Assembly (NCBI GenBank): GCA_000320545.1
Contig: ADNK01001197.1
Location: 124,001 to 188,000, forward strand
Length of the DNA: 64,000 nt
DNA from: Bigelowiella natans CCMP2755
Taxonomy: Eukaryota > Cercozoa > Chlorarachniophyceae
Direction: 5' to 3'
The notes under the pieces are model-generated. The model saw nothing but the letters and a program-made list of their open reading frames with translations, was not told where the DNA came from and made no database searches. Below are positions 36,410 through 49,300 of this stretch, piece after piece. The translations under genes and the position numbers were made by a program. How positions within the stretch are numbered: the stretch's first letter is position 1; each line of letters begins with the position of its first letter.

Positions 36410-37636
36410 TTGGAAGAAAAAATCAAAGAAATCAACTTCGAACTTGAATCCATCACAGAAACACTCAGACACGAAGCATGGCAAAAATTCCTTGCTCGCT
36501 TCGAAAAATGCAACAACGGAAACCACACCAGACTGTTGTGCAAACTGTTCCAAAAATCAAGAGGAAAAACCAAACATCGCACCCTCGACGGCGAGACTTC
36601 AGAAACGAAAAAATGCCACGTGTGTGTCAGGAGGTGGAAGGACGTGCACAAACCTCACCCTGCAGATGCAAAAAACAGAACGTTTCACCAAGAAACAGAA
36701 CAATGGAGACACACCTTCCGAAATTCGGAAAACAAACATGGCACCTTGCCTTGCAACAGGAAATTCACCCCAGAGGAAATCCAGAGAACATTGCACACCA
36801 CGTCACCATGCAAATCCCCAGGTGACGATGGCATCCATCCAAGTGTGTTGAAGAAAAGCAACAAGTTGCATCAACTCTGGGCTCTTGTTTTCAACACATC
36901 GTTTCAATGGGGTGCCCGTCACAAGTCACGAAAAGCGGCCGTCTTCTGCTTGATCCCCAAACCCGGGAAAGAATCAAACACTCCCCTCAACGGCAGAACA
37001 ATTTCACTTCTCCAAATTGCTTCGAAAGTCGAAGACAAATTGGTTGAACTGCGATCACGTGAAGCCATCCCACCAGAGACTTGCAGAGAAGCTGAGCAAA
37101 TGCCAATGCGCCTTCAGAAGAACAGGTCATGCGAGACAGCACTGACCAGAATGACTCAGCGGATCGAAGACGGCACACTTGATGGAAAACTGGTCGGCAT
37201 CGTGCTGTTCACTGACGCATCAAAAGCTTGCCCTGAAGCCTGGCATTCAGGAATGGTGCGGAAACTGAGTGAAAAATGCGGTGCAAGGGGATCCCTGCTT
37301 CTGTGGATCGATGATTGGTTGAGGGAGCGCACTGCCAGATTTGAACTTGGCAGGACGCCATCACAACACGTGCAACCACAAAGCGGCGTGCCTGAAGGAT
37401 CCTCCCTCAGCTGCTGCTTGTTCATCACCCACTGCGACACATGCGAGCACATCAAGTTTGCTGATCACCAGATGCATTGCGACGATGTCACCCCACACAA
37501 ACTGTTTGCGCCTTCCCGCTGGGGGGAAATGCAAACCAGGCTGCAAAAAGATTTGACAAACACGACAACCTGGTGCATGAAGTGGCGAATGAGATTCAAT
37601 GGGGACAAAAGTGGACACCTGCTCATGGACAGCTAG
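36410..37636 (+). pseudogene. LINE reverse transcriptase (motif C altered)
   Basis: A 408-codon frame. RT landmarks are CKSPGDDGIHPSVLKKS, AVFCLIPKPGKESNTPLNGR then TISLLQIASKVEDKL, motif A as VGIVLFTDASKACPEAWH, and motif B as SGVPEGSSLSCCLFITHCD. Motif C should be F/YADD but reads FADH. The thumb follows (WCMKWRMRFNGDKSGHL), where the frame ends at TAG and continues in the next frame (37477-38679). With FADH and frame breaks on both sides, this copy is very likely dead. Confidence 0.85.
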
Positions 37637-38679
37637 ACAGGAGGAAGGATGCACAAAAAAAACAAGCCTCATGGAACACGACACTCAACCTGCAAGGCAA
37701 AGTGAAAAGAAAAGAATGTGGCAAGTGTTTGGGACTGTGGTTTGACGAAAGATCAACTTTCGAAAAACACGCCCTTGCTGCACACGTGAAGCTGCAGAAA
37801 AAGAGAAGATTCTCACTCAGGCTGTGTTCCACACGATCTCACATGCCATTCAATGTGAGATTGAAGTTTTGCAACACATGGTTCACAGCCACGAGCAGAC
37901 ACGTTGCGCCCACATGGAGGTCCAAGAAAAACCTCAAAACAAAGCAGCTGGATTCCATGGAATCCCAAACACTCAAAAGAGTTCTGGGATCACCAGGATC
38001 CATGTCCAACGACACACCCCATGTGTCAGCGGCAACATTGCCACCACGTTGTCGCACACAGGTTCAATGCACCAAGACGTGGTTGCGAACCAATGTGTGG
38101 GTGGAGGATGCTGCTGGCAACGGACGTGTGGTGGAAGAAGAAGTGCTCAATTGGAGCTCTTTCGGATGCCACATCGAATCCTCACTGGAACACAAATGGC
38201 ACAATGCAACTAGGTCGTGGAACAGAGTGTCCTTGCACCGCCGACTCAGTTTGATTGCGACCAAATTGCTTGGAGCGGAACACCCCACAACACGTGCCAC
38301 TGAGGAGACACTGAAAAGGAAACTGAAAGCACACAACAAAACAATCATGCGGAACGCCGAATCCAACTTCAAAACTGATTGGAACAAAGAGGGAACCAAG
38401 GCCATGCATTTGAAAAAACTTGACTTCATGCCTGGCTCTCGGACAACAGGAATCACATTGAAGCTGCCAAGCATTGCCACATCATGGATGCGCGCCATCT
38501 GTGGTGTTGGCAATCTTGGTGCATTCGTGCTGTCCAGAGGACAACGCACAAAACTGGAAGCAACGTGCGATGTGTGCAACTCATTGCAAGACATGGACCA
38601 CATTCTGCAGCTGCAGGAAATGCGGACCACAGCGACTCAGAATCAACAAACAACTGACAGCGATCATGGATCGCAATGA
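37477..38679 (+). pseudogene. LINE C-terminal region with Cys/His knuckle
   Basis: The frame carries the sequence that should follow the RT thumb: KECGKCLGLWFDERSTFEKH (equivalent to the KYLG..D motif), a long helical region, and SIATSWMRAICGVGNLGAFV. A zinc-knuckle-like CDVCNSLQDMDHILQ follows near the end. The shift from the RT frame lies near 37640. The segment from about 38240 onward is paired by protein-level similarity with the inverted copy at 39020-39660. Confidence 0.75.
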
Positions 38680-39019
38680 CGATCGAGACCACGCGTCTCA
38701 CAACCGCAGAGAAAACAAGTCGAGAAGCTGCGCGCAAAGCGCGCCATGCTGGACCAAAACAGGATGCATTTTCATGCATGCGCCATGTGACCAAGGAAAC
38801 AAACAGATGCAATTTGAGCGCTGCAGCCGCTGCATTGCACAGCTGCATTGGGATGACCATTGAAACAATTTGAACATTTCATTGCATCCGTCTCATGCAT
38901 GAGCACGATGCATTGTAGCCACACAGACGGTGCAGCGAATCCATGAATGTCAATGCGAATGACAACACGTGCATCATCATGTGCATGCGCATGACAGACA
39001 CAGCAACAGCACACACATT

Positions 39020-39660
39020 GTGAGACGGATGCAATGAACAATTGAATTTTTTCAATGGTCATCCTGATGCAGCTGTGCAATGCAGCGGCCACAGCGCCAA
39101 TGTTGTGTCTGTTGGTTTCTGCCACCACGTGCTTCATGCATTTGAAAGCGTCCTCAAGTGTCCGATGTTGTCGCGCGCTGCGCGCAACAGTTCTTGAATC
39201 CTTTTCAGCCTTTGTCAACCGGTCACGTTTGTCTCGTCGTTGCGATTCATGATTGCGCTCAATTGATTGCGCAATCTGATTTGTTGTCGACCATGTGTTG
39301 GAGCTTGCAGGAGATGATCCATGTCCTTCAGGATGCCACATGCATCGCATGCACGTGGCATCTGTCTCTGTGCATTGTCCACGAGAAAACATGAATTTTC
39401 CAAGATTGCCGACACCACAGATGGCGCGCATCCATGGCATGATGTAGCGACACTTGGAAGTTTTGGTTTGATGCCGGTGATCGAAGATGACGGAAGGAAT
39501 CCAAGATTCTTGAGATGCACAGCTCTCAGTGAATCATTGGACCATTCCTCCTCGAATTCGGCAAAAGCACAAGATTTCATCACTTTGTGATGTTTTTTTA
39601 AATCTTTTTTCAGCGCCTCTGTTGTCGTCAAAACAGTGGGAAGTTCGTCACCTGACAAGT
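39020..39660 (-). mobile_element. Second LINE copy, 3' fragment, inverted
   Basis: Two minus-strand frames (39215-39658 and 38772-39440) together encode the same C-terminal region as the plus copy: KAHLKNLGFLP-like sequence, PSVATS, WMRAICGVGNLGKFMF (compare WMRAICGVGNLGAFV) and CDACGILKDMDHLLQ. The shared 3' tail is also present, here as TGAGACGGATGCAA at 39021. The copies have clearly diverged and this one has at least one frame break. The two elements lie tail to tail with a 125-bp spacer (38896-39020). The fragment lacks RT and everything 5' of it. Confidence 0.8.
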
Positions 39661-39667
39661 CGTCGGA

Positions 39668-40057
39668 GTTGATGACGGATCAGCAGGCCCCATTTTTGCA
39701 GATGACGACTTTCCATGAAAAATCCAGCGCGTTCAATTTCTACTCTTTTTTCATGCGGACTTCGGCATTCGCTTGCTCTGCACCTGCTGATTGTCCATCT
39801 TTGTGGGACAACACAGGCTTTGAAAATTGAAAGAGCCAAGACAAATTGAATTTTCATGAAAGTGTGGCGGGAACTCTCGTTTCATGTGATGCAGCAATGC
39901 TTGCACAAGTCCCCCAAAACTTCACACTGCGCAGGCGCAGGAGAACGAATGTCGAAGTCCGCGTGAAAAAAAAATGAAAATTCGTGGTGCTGGCACATTG
40001 CAAAGTCGCTGTTGCTCAGGATCAGAGGGAATGGGGGCTGCTGATCCGTCATCAACT
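39668..40057. repeat. Imperfect inverted repeat, about 150-bp arms
   Basis: GTTGATGACGGATCAGCAG at 39668-39686 recurs exactly on the opposite strand at 40039-40057. Similarity continues inward through a poly-T/TTTTCA segment and GCGGACTTCG.CATTCG to about 39815 and 39905. The two arms face each other around a spacer of roughly 90 bp. It directly abuts the truncated LINE copy. It may be a MITE-like hairpin or two inverted remnants of the LINE 5' part. Confidence 0.65.
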
Positions 40058-40851
40058 CTCGGTGATCGATTTCAGCCGGCGAAACAGAGATGCTTTGTTC
40101 CACGTGTTTGTGGACACATCAGTCCACGATGTGCCATCTGGTATTTTTCGATTTTCAATGATGAAGCCGTAACTGCTCCAATCATTTATTCCCTCATGCA
40201 TTTCAGGACCGCTGCCTGCACATGTTGTGTACATGGCATTACATGTCCACATGCTATGATAGCTACCCCCTTCTTCTATGCTTACAATAGACACAGTAAT
40301 AGCATGTATATTATTACATGTAATATTACATGTCTACAATGCGTGCGACATGTATGTCTGCTATGGATAGATCTAGCTGTAGCTCTAGCTAGCTAGCTCC
40401 AGTCTCCAGTCGTAGAGCTATCTAGCTAGCTACAGTCACATGCACATCAGAAGTTTTGCTCGTGTACGTACATGCATAGCACTAGAGCGTTACAAGCATG
40501 TCCACAGACACACAAGTCATTATCTATATGCATTCATGCTGCGTCAATCTAGCAATGCACACACTTTTCGTGCATGGTGTAGGTGTGTTTGCTGCTTAGA
40601 TTGTGTCCATAGCTATAGAAGATAAATCCACTATTTCACTTGTGGCATTCTCGTGGCACATTGCAAGACATCGCATTGTTGTTCATTGGTGCTCGGCATG
40701 TTTCAATGTTACTGCAATTTATTTAGATGTTGCACGCACAATCGCGTACTCTTAGTCACCGTCAAATGAAATTGCCATAGCTAACTCGGATGAACACGGC
40801 ACAAATTGGCCTTAGCATCGTAAAAATGAAACTAGGCATATTCTTTGAAAT
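40058..40851. other. Intergenic, CTAG-rich island
   Basis: From about 40230 to 40640 there are many ACATGT, TGCATG and CTAGCTAGCTAG words (for example AGCTCTAGCTAGCTAGCTCC near 40381). I see no gene. The cathepsin gene ends on the minus strand at 40852. Confidence 0.5.
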
Positions 40852-41955
40852 TTATTGGCAGTTTTCACCTCCTTCGAAACAGTGCACCTGGTTATTTTTC
40901 TCTGGAGCAGTGTAATCCTTCACCTCAGCCCATGCGCACTGCTCTTCCACTTTAAGAGCACCGAAAGCGACACGAATGTATCCCATCTCGCCCCAGTACT
41001 CTCCCCAACTGTTGCGAACGATCCAATAAGATCCCTTGGTATCATCTTTGCCCCAGCCGACGACTGAAATAACATGGTCTACCATTTCTCCCCTCATATC
41101 AGCGATGCCAGAAGTGTAGTTGAGAATTGGTGCAGCGTCGATTCCGCAAGAAATAGGTCCACGTGCTGCAATTTCTTTCTGCATAGCTGTTTGACCAGAA
41201 ATAGTTCCGTAGGCGGAGATACTAGCCATAGGGAATTGCTTGATAGGAAGGCACTTGCCCTGGGGAGGGAAGGTGCTGCATGTACGAGCTTCGTTCATAG
41301 GTGTGCAACTCCAATCAGCATTTCCACAGATTCCTTCTTCAGACTCAGAAGAGCAAGCCAAGTATGGGTTACTAGTCTGAAATTTTCATTAATTAGCCTA
41401 CTTGCAGAAATGGGATAACTTTATTTAATTAAAGTTACCTCGTATGAGATTCCTGATCCCTTATCAGATTTTGACTTAATCCATTGGTACGGTCCAGCTA
41501 CGGATCCTCCGTGGCAGCTTCCGACACCACCACCTGTGAAACATGTTTAAAAATCAGTCGGATCTCACTTGAATCGTTAAAGCTTAGCTGGCCGTACAGT
41601 TCAGAATGTGCTGAACAGATAGATCGATGTCAGCCCCCTGAGCCTTACGAGCAATCTTGATACGATCTCCAAGGGCAGATACAGATCCATGTGCCCAGCA
41701 GCTTCCACAGTACTGAGGAATATGCTGGTTGCGGCTGCGGGTACAGTAGGAAACTCCGTCCATATCACACCAATTGAGCTCATCAGGAACGGAAGCAACA
41801 CCCCATTTGTGTGGAACTTCGTGAGGAGCAGATCCTAGAGGATAGTCGTTTAACTTAATGCCGTGTTGGATTTCCTGCTCACGAGACCACACCTCATTTG
41901 GGCGGGTGCGTGGGTAAGCGTGGGATGAGACTGCGAACAAGGCTAGGGCAAACAT
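40852..41955 (-). CDS. CTSZ: Cathepsin X/Z-like cysteine protease
   Basis: A papain-family (C1A) protease, probably lysosomal or secreted, acting as a carboxypeptidase in this subfamily. Three exons join in phase: 41598-41955, 41439-41533 and 40852-41376, with introns of 64 and 62 nt. The start MFALALFAVSSHA is a good signal peptide, followed by a short propeptide as in cathepsin X. The diagnostic HIP mini-loop precedes the active Cys in NQHIPQYCGSCWAHGS. The junction of exons 1 and 2 gives HILNCGGVGSCHGG. The catalytic His is in DHVISVVGWG and the Asn in YWIVRNSWGEYWGE. Length is about 325 residues, close to the family. TAA is at 40852-40854. A minus-strand open frame (41943-42047) overlaps the start codon in another frame. 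Confidence 0.95.
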
Positions 41956-43710
41956 TGGGATGGACTTTGAGCACCTTCCAGCCTCCTAAGACATAATTCT
42001 CGCAAATGCAGTTCAGCTTTCCCATTAGGTTGCTCTTCATCTTCCATTTCGTTGACGTATCTGAAAAATGATGGTCATCTTTGGAATCATGAAACTAAAT
42101 CCGGTTGCCGACTTGGCGGCACAAATTCGGAACGTACTTGAAAAGGCATACCAACTAATTCTACGACACTGAAAAAACAGAGATTCTGGAGTAAAAAAAA
42201 AGTGAGGCACAAGTGCATCATCAAGTTTCGCTGGTTGCATGTCGCGACCATCCTCACGCTGTTCTTGGGTTGTGACGGGCAGTGACAGCCGAAAAATTGA
42301 AAGAATGTCGGTTCGTTGGAATCCTTTTTGACTGCCTCACGCCTTCTAGCCTTGCTAGCTTGCAATGTTCAATTGGCAATGTTCGGAGACGTCCCAGAGC
42401 TCCAGATGTGCTCACATGTGCATTGTGTGCTTGCAAGCTAGCAAGTGTGGTGTGTCGAGATGCACGATCATGCCACATCCTGGCATGGACATCATCGATC
42501 TAGCGATCCTCAGTCATTCTGGCACTCAACAATTGCAATGCCAGAATGTCCAGGTAGGTCGTGCAAGCGCTAGCAAGTGGAAGCGTGCATGTCAGTGCGC
42601 AATGCACACTGCACACACTCCAGCACCAACCCCAGAACAGGCAAGCAGCTAGCAAGTGCAACCCATGCTGGCATGCCAGCTAGCTAGCTAGCAGCTAGAA
42701 GTGTCCAGCGACTTTTCGTTCCTTTCCAGCATTCAAATTGTCATCGTTCTTTCAACACACGTCTCGGTCTAGCGGTGCTCTGGTGCCACCAGGCCAGCAT
42801 GAGCCACGTTTGCTCTTTCCTTCCTGACGAGTCTGGCTAGCTTGCTAGCTAGCTAGCTAGTAGGAGTCTTGTGGAAAATGATCCAAAAACGAACTTGACA
42901 CACATCAAAGTCGTGCCGATGCCCCTGCGAACGTGCTAGCGTGCTGCATGCTGGCATGTACTGACCAAGTGGCATTGGCTGCAGTCACAACGTCTTGCTT
43001 CACACCTAGTTGGATCTGGGCAAAAACTTCTTTCTTCAACTGTAGCAACTGCACATTGACATGTGTGCGAGGTGAGTCATTCATCATTGGCCAGCTTGGC
43101 TAGTTGGGCGATGTCTCGTCCGAATCATCACGCAACATGCACATCTCAATCAATTCTTGTTCGCCAACCTTTTTGCTTCATCTTCATGAACAACACTACT
43201 TCCGTTTGCGTTGAATGTCTGTCTTTGTCTTTTCATCATGATTTCTTCGGGAACAACTGCTGAAAGGACCATCACCTGCATGTGTGCTAAACCATCATGG
43301 TCGTTGTCATTTGACATCGATTCTGACATTGTCGTACCATGTCCGTGTTGGAGACGAGCATATTTGCTTTAGGGCTCGTCACACAGTATCGTTTCATCTA
43401 TCATGTCATATTAATCGTATTTGTGTTTTTGGAAAAAAATTAAAGTGCTACCTCATTTCCCTCTTTGTTCCTTCGCACACAATATCTGATGCATACATGC
43501 CACAGTGAAGATGGGAACAATGAAAGTAACATGATAATTATGTGATAATCAAAAATTTTATATCTTCTGATGCAAACATTATGCTTACTTACAAAGCAAC
43601 TGGAATAATTTTCTTTGGAATGAAGTAATTCCGCACGGATTTCCAGTCCCTATAACAATTCCAACCATTGGATGAAGTTATTCTTATCACACTACGAGGG
43701 TATATTAGTT
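41956..43710. other. Intergenic, CTAG-rich island 42340-42990
   Basis: The stretch upstream of the cathepsin start (41956-42370, read on minus) has short codon-like pieces (VVELVGMPFQ; YVNEMEDEEQPNGKAELHLR) whose phases do not join into a gene; they may be 5' exons or a lost gene. From 42340 to 42990 the sequence is CTAG/GCTAGC-rich (for example GCTAGCTAGCTAGC near 42679 and 42847). From 43000 to 43710 I see nothing convincing. Confidence 0.45.
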
Positions 43711-46267
43711 TTACTTTCCAGAAGTCGCCATCGCCTTTATCCTGTAAATGAAATTATTAGTAGATGTCTACATTCTTGAGTTGCTTTTATTTCATTCCGA
43801 GTATTTCATTTGGTGTTTCACCGACCTGATTCCATATACTTGTGCATGGCCTGCTCTACTCGATGTGAGCATAAGAGCATTCATCACGTTGACAAGGTAG
43901 GGGTTATCTTGACTCTATAGACAAGCAAAACCAGAAGAAGAAAAAGAAACAAAAGAAAAAGGAAAATAAAAGAAGGAGAAGGAACAGAGGGGGAGCAAGA
44001 GGAGGAGGAGAGAGGGGTTATGCTAGCAACTTTCATATGGTCAATCGAATTAAAGATCAGAGCTATTTTACCTGCATTAGCAACAACTGAGCGATTCTTT
44101 TAGGCACAGCCCGACCCTGATGAACGTGGAAGCCTCAAATGAACATACGCAGCTGTTCTCTCTTTCTTTCGCCCCTTACCCTCCGCATTTTAAATATCAA
44201 TTCGTTCACCTCTGCAAGCAAAGGATTCGTAAACTCTCTCTCATCAGGCCAGTAATGTAAGTATCCTAGCTGAAAAGGACAACGGGAATACTTACAAAAG
44301 AACATAGCAATAGATAATACTCTATTCTTAGACGCTCCTCCTCCTCCTCCTCCTCCTCCTCCTCCTCCTCCTCCTCCCCATGAACATGAGTAACATTAAT
44401 ATGGAAATGCACTTTTGAGTAGAGAACCCCATACCGTATTCATGTCACTAAGCTCTGTTACAATCGGAACGTATCTATTTGGTCATAAATAAAGAGATTT
44501 CGTTCAAATGACAACGCAAATTTATAAAATACATATTTTTTCGGAACGCTGCTACCATCGTTCCCGCTAATTTTTACCTGCATCCTTGGTTTCGCATCAT
44601 CTCCAAATACGATGATAATCGCACAGCAAGAAACATAGCAGGTGCATCCTTTAGTAATGGGTTGAAGAAATATAATAAAAGTCACCACGTCATTAGAGAG
44701 AGAGCTTCCACCATTTTTTATAATAGGTGTTCATGAGTAGAATCTTTCGTCTAAAGCACCAACAGTGACTGTGAAGGTGAAACGCGAGGAGTATAATTAC
44801 TCTACAACAGAAATTGCCAATCTTACTACAACTAAGACTACATTATGACCTCTGGGAGTGAGAGCAAAAGGCTGTTCTCACCATCTTCAACTCGATGCTC
44901 GCATACGATCACTTGTCTGTTAATAACAGATTAGTACAAAGAACAGTGATGGAGATGATTATAGTGACAACCATGACGAAGACGACAACAACGACGATGG
45001 AGACCGTAAAAGTAAACTATAACAACCGATGAACAGACTGTAACTATTTTGTTTGCAAAGCCTACATCGATTTGGCTCTTGGGCAGTGACGACTGATCAT
45101 GGAGGGATACCACCTGCATCTCTCCAGCTTCAGCATGCGGAACAATCTTTTGTCCCGCACGTTGTTTTTAATCCAATAAACCTATTGATGACGATAACTA
45201 TATAGTTTTAAACGCTTAAGAGTGGCAAAACACCATAGAAATACAACAACACCTACAGCGAGAACAGCATACACGGTTCTGCTATGGTGATCCTACTTCC
45301 TTCTACCTCCTTGCATAGTGATAATGCTCTGATATCCGGATAAACCTTCGAGAGACTTATTTTTGTGTGATAAATAAAATTTTGTTCCCATTGATAACAT
45401 GAAATTAAGAAACCAAATTCTTTCGAATAGTGGGAATCGTTGCAATTTTTCTAAAACGATTCGGGGATGTACATTATCATTATTCCTCAGTGTTTGTAAT
45501 AGCGATTATCTCCTCTATTTCATACGGCTACTTTCTAAACTTTCTATTAGTACTTTTGCGAATGAACCACTACTACTTTGATCGATGACTTTTGCTGTGA
45601 AACCTAATATTTTGAAGCATAAGAGCTGTCAGACGCACGGATCTCCGGGAAATTAAGTTATACCTTCATGGCAGAATAAAAATAGAGTGTAGGACAATAT
45701 AATTACCCGAAATTAAGAGAAACTATTTACCTTCCATCGCCTTTTTATAGGACTTAATAAATAATGGAGATCCTCTGGCCTTGGGTCGAAGATAACAATA
45801 TGACCATGCCATTTATCACATAGTACCTGAAAAATTAGAAAGAGGAAGGGAAAAGAGAAAAGAGACAGCATTTCTGGATACATTTCTCTACTGTTCGTCC
45901 AAGTAAAATAGTAAATTGTATATCGTAAGAATGTTGCAAACCAGATTTATATAACAATCGAACTGAGTGTTTTCACTCAGATTGATTCAGGGATGCTATA
46001 TCGAACAAATTTGATGATGTATGAATACTACTGTAACACAATTGGCAGCAGCAGCAATTTCCTCCGTAGAAATTATTCAGGCTTCTAAATGAAGGTAGTT
46101 TTGTGCATGTAACTTTTGACTCATTAACTACCTCTGTATTGCTTTGTGCTCCATCAAAAACATGGGTTATATACACAGACATGCCGCTGGTGTAATATGT
46201 AAGTGTGAGTTCGATGAAGCTTACATCGTTCTACATTTTACATATCCACGCACACACACGCCCCCCC

Positions 46268-46310
<43 letters not shown>

Positions 46311-49300
46311 TAGTTAGATAAATATGTATGTGTGCAAACTTGCCGCCGTAATTTATCCCATGTTAATATTGGCCCTATGAGCAACTTGCACTACATTCCT
46401 CGCCTTTTGAAGAATCCATCACTTGTTTCCTCTTTTGCCACTTTTTCAGCTATTTCCTTTAGAGTCTACATGCAATAAAAGTAGAGGGGAGGAGAACGAA
46501 GAGGAAAAGGAGAAGGTCTTAATTATGGTTTTAAAAAGCAATTTTCCAATCGTGAGATCATATCAATGAATGTATGGCTATCCCATACCGTTGAATCGCT
46601 TTAAGATACCATAGTTTTGCTTTGATCTACCTAGTCTAGTATCTACTTAGTCTAGTACCTTCTTCCTTGCTTCATGCTTTAATTGCTTCAAGTCGCTCAG
46701 CTGCTGACGCACGGCTTTGTGGCGGTCTACAATTCTGTTTGCAACGACAATAACGACAACAGCACGAAGAACAGTGATTACGACAACGGTATAATTAGAT
46801 GCAATACATCGAAATTCCATGTACCCCGAGCAACCCTACAGTATGCTTTCGAGGTTATTTGGTAATAGACGGACGTAGTGTTAGAAAATCTTTACTACTC
46901 CCTCTCCTACTTTATGCTGTGCTTCTTTTTTGTCTTCTCAGCTGGAGAAATCTGAGGGCATATTTATAGTGAGCTGGATGATTGTAATCGTTCTTGTGAG
47001 ACAGTGACATTTCCTGTAATAGTATCGATTACTAGAAATATAGCATAGTGAGGTTGGAGAAGGGTAGAAGGAGAGATATCCATGACAATATCTTACCTCA
47101 AGTATTGCTCTTGCGGAATCTTTTCCAAAAACAATTTCTTGGGCTGGGGGAATGATTGATCCACTGGATGTTTTTTCATTATTGTCCCAAAAAGCACAAA
47201 TAAATGTTAGATCAATCTCCAATCATATCTACAGTGGGTAGAACGCCAAGATACAGAATATTATCAAAAGGATGGTGCTATCAACAACGATTAACCTTAT
47301 GAAAGTGCTTTTATTTTTCTCCTGAACACTGAGGTGATGCTTCCGATCGTTTGTTTCGAGACTGACATTCTGAGTAGAGGTGGTAACGCACATTAGTCGT
47401 GAGATATACTAGGAAGAGAAGGATGAAGAAGAATGGGGGAGAAGAGGAAGCGGGGCGAGTATCAATGTCTTGTTCGTACCACGTCTTCACATCCATAACT
47501 ATCACGTATAATGTGTTACATAATCATGAGATGATTCATACCACCTCGTTTTGTCGCTGAATAGAACCTCTGGTAAAAATGCGGGTAAGGAAGGTGGAAT
47601 TTTTACGATTTGGGGGCCTGATTATTTTTTCCTCATTTTCTTTTGCGACAAACGCGGATTTTCCTCCGTGATGTGTAATTCTCTCTTTTGTATTCACACG
47701 ATAAAATTCGGGCAACTTATCAAAGGTTTGGGAAGACAGTAGATGGTTTATGACAAGAGCCAAGGATTTCGAACAAGTTATTTCCATAGAATAATTGAGA
47801 AATAATTAATGATAATATTCCATCGATTATCAATGAAAACAAACTTTTTAGTCATGATTTTACAATCACGCGCAGTGATGATAGTCTATGTAATCTCGTG
47901 GTATGTGAAACTAATTCTGTTCTACCACATAGTAATTGTTCACGTATTAGAATCACTGGTATCACAACAGTATGATAACTTTAAATATAAACTACATACT
48001 ATCTAATGGCCCCGCTAGTTGTAATGTGTTGTAAACTAGCACAACCGTCTTTATCCTCGTTGGACTTTTGGACGGTGAGGCAGCAGCAGCCGCCCATTTC
48101 CTTTGGTTGGCAATATTCTCTAATGCCTGGTGAAAAACGCATAATGAAGGTGTAACGTCTAAAGACAGCATGTATTGGGTGTGCCATGCTACTCTTTGAC
48201 ATAGATAATTAGGATGACAGGCTCGCTATTTTATTCAGGTGATGTAGTTGTAGCTGTGATTGAAGGTAACATTAGCTCTTGTGTAATTGTATCAGTAGAA
48301 AATATCATATGTAGTGCTAGCTGTTAGTAGAAACCTCTTTAAACCCGAGGACGTCTATCTTCACGGAATCAATGAGCTCTACTCTCTCTGTATCTACGAT
48401 AGTGCAGTAATTAAAGGTGGCGATGCATGTATGTACAAATACGTAGAAATCAAATACTACAATGCAAGGTCATTTGTCAATGAGAGGGGAGGCACTGACA
48501 AAAAGCCCCCCTCCTCCTCCTAATCATCATTATCTCCTTAGTCCAGTGGTAACAACCTTCCTTTCCACCGTAGCATTCAACTACAAGGGGACAGTGGTCG
48601 TCGAGGCTAATGTACGTACGACCGTCATCATCATAATTTGGCCAATGGATGAAATAAAATTAAAGCAGCAGTCAACAGGAAACTGAGACACAGAGCTACC
48701 TTGAAAGCTCTATTGCAAAGGTAGAGAACTTGACTGATCTCGGTGTTTTATTAGCAGTACCCTACATTGAGAAATAACATAGTGGAAGATATGAGGATGG
48801 GAAAAATGTAACTTCTAGCTTGATGGCTACCTTGGCAGGTGTCGATTTCTTAGGTTTAGGTTGATTCTTGGCGTCCCCCAGCTGCCCTCATTTATGGGCA
48901 ATGGTTAGTAGTTAGTATGACGGAACGATGATAGATTATCATTATAATTATCATACTTCGTCAGTATTAATTTTGATTTCCTCATCCGCTTTTTCCGGAT
49001 TCTTTTTCTTAATATCGTTCTTGTCTTTATCGTACAAAGTGCGTGTCAGTTGTGTTGATCCAGGGATAGAAGCGTCCTCTTTAAGATCTGCTGTTCCCTC
49101 ACTCGCGTTATTCTCATCGAAACTCATTGTCGTTGTCACTTTGGTCGAGAAATCTGCCAAATCAGTCTGATGCAAAGTCCCAACCCTGTTGTTCATGTAC
49201 GGGGAGAAAGAGGGGAGAGGGGCACAAGTGCAAACTCTTTGTTAACATTGTTCCTGTGTCGTTCTTACATTGGTTTATTTCGTCTGTCCGCGGTGATTTC

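Larger units (their letters stand above)
33945..38896 (+). mobile_element. Non-LTR retrotransposon (LINE), decayed copy
   Basis: The element runs about 4.95 kb and encodes in order an ORF1-like protein, an AP-type endonuclease, a reverse transcriptase and a C-terminal Cys/His knuckle, in frames shifted against each other. Its G+C is higher and its codon use different from the neighbouring host genes. The 3' end is defined by comparison with an inverted second copy: both share a tail ending TTGCATCCGTCTCA (38882-38895 here). The 5' end is less sure; the frame starts right after a CTAG-rich island. I see no poly(A) tail and no target-site duplication. Confidence 0.85.

Noticed and set aside
34126-37684. 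Long minus-strand frames across the LINE
   Set aside because: They are antisense shadows of the ORF1, endonuclease and RT frames, which carry the recognisable motifs.
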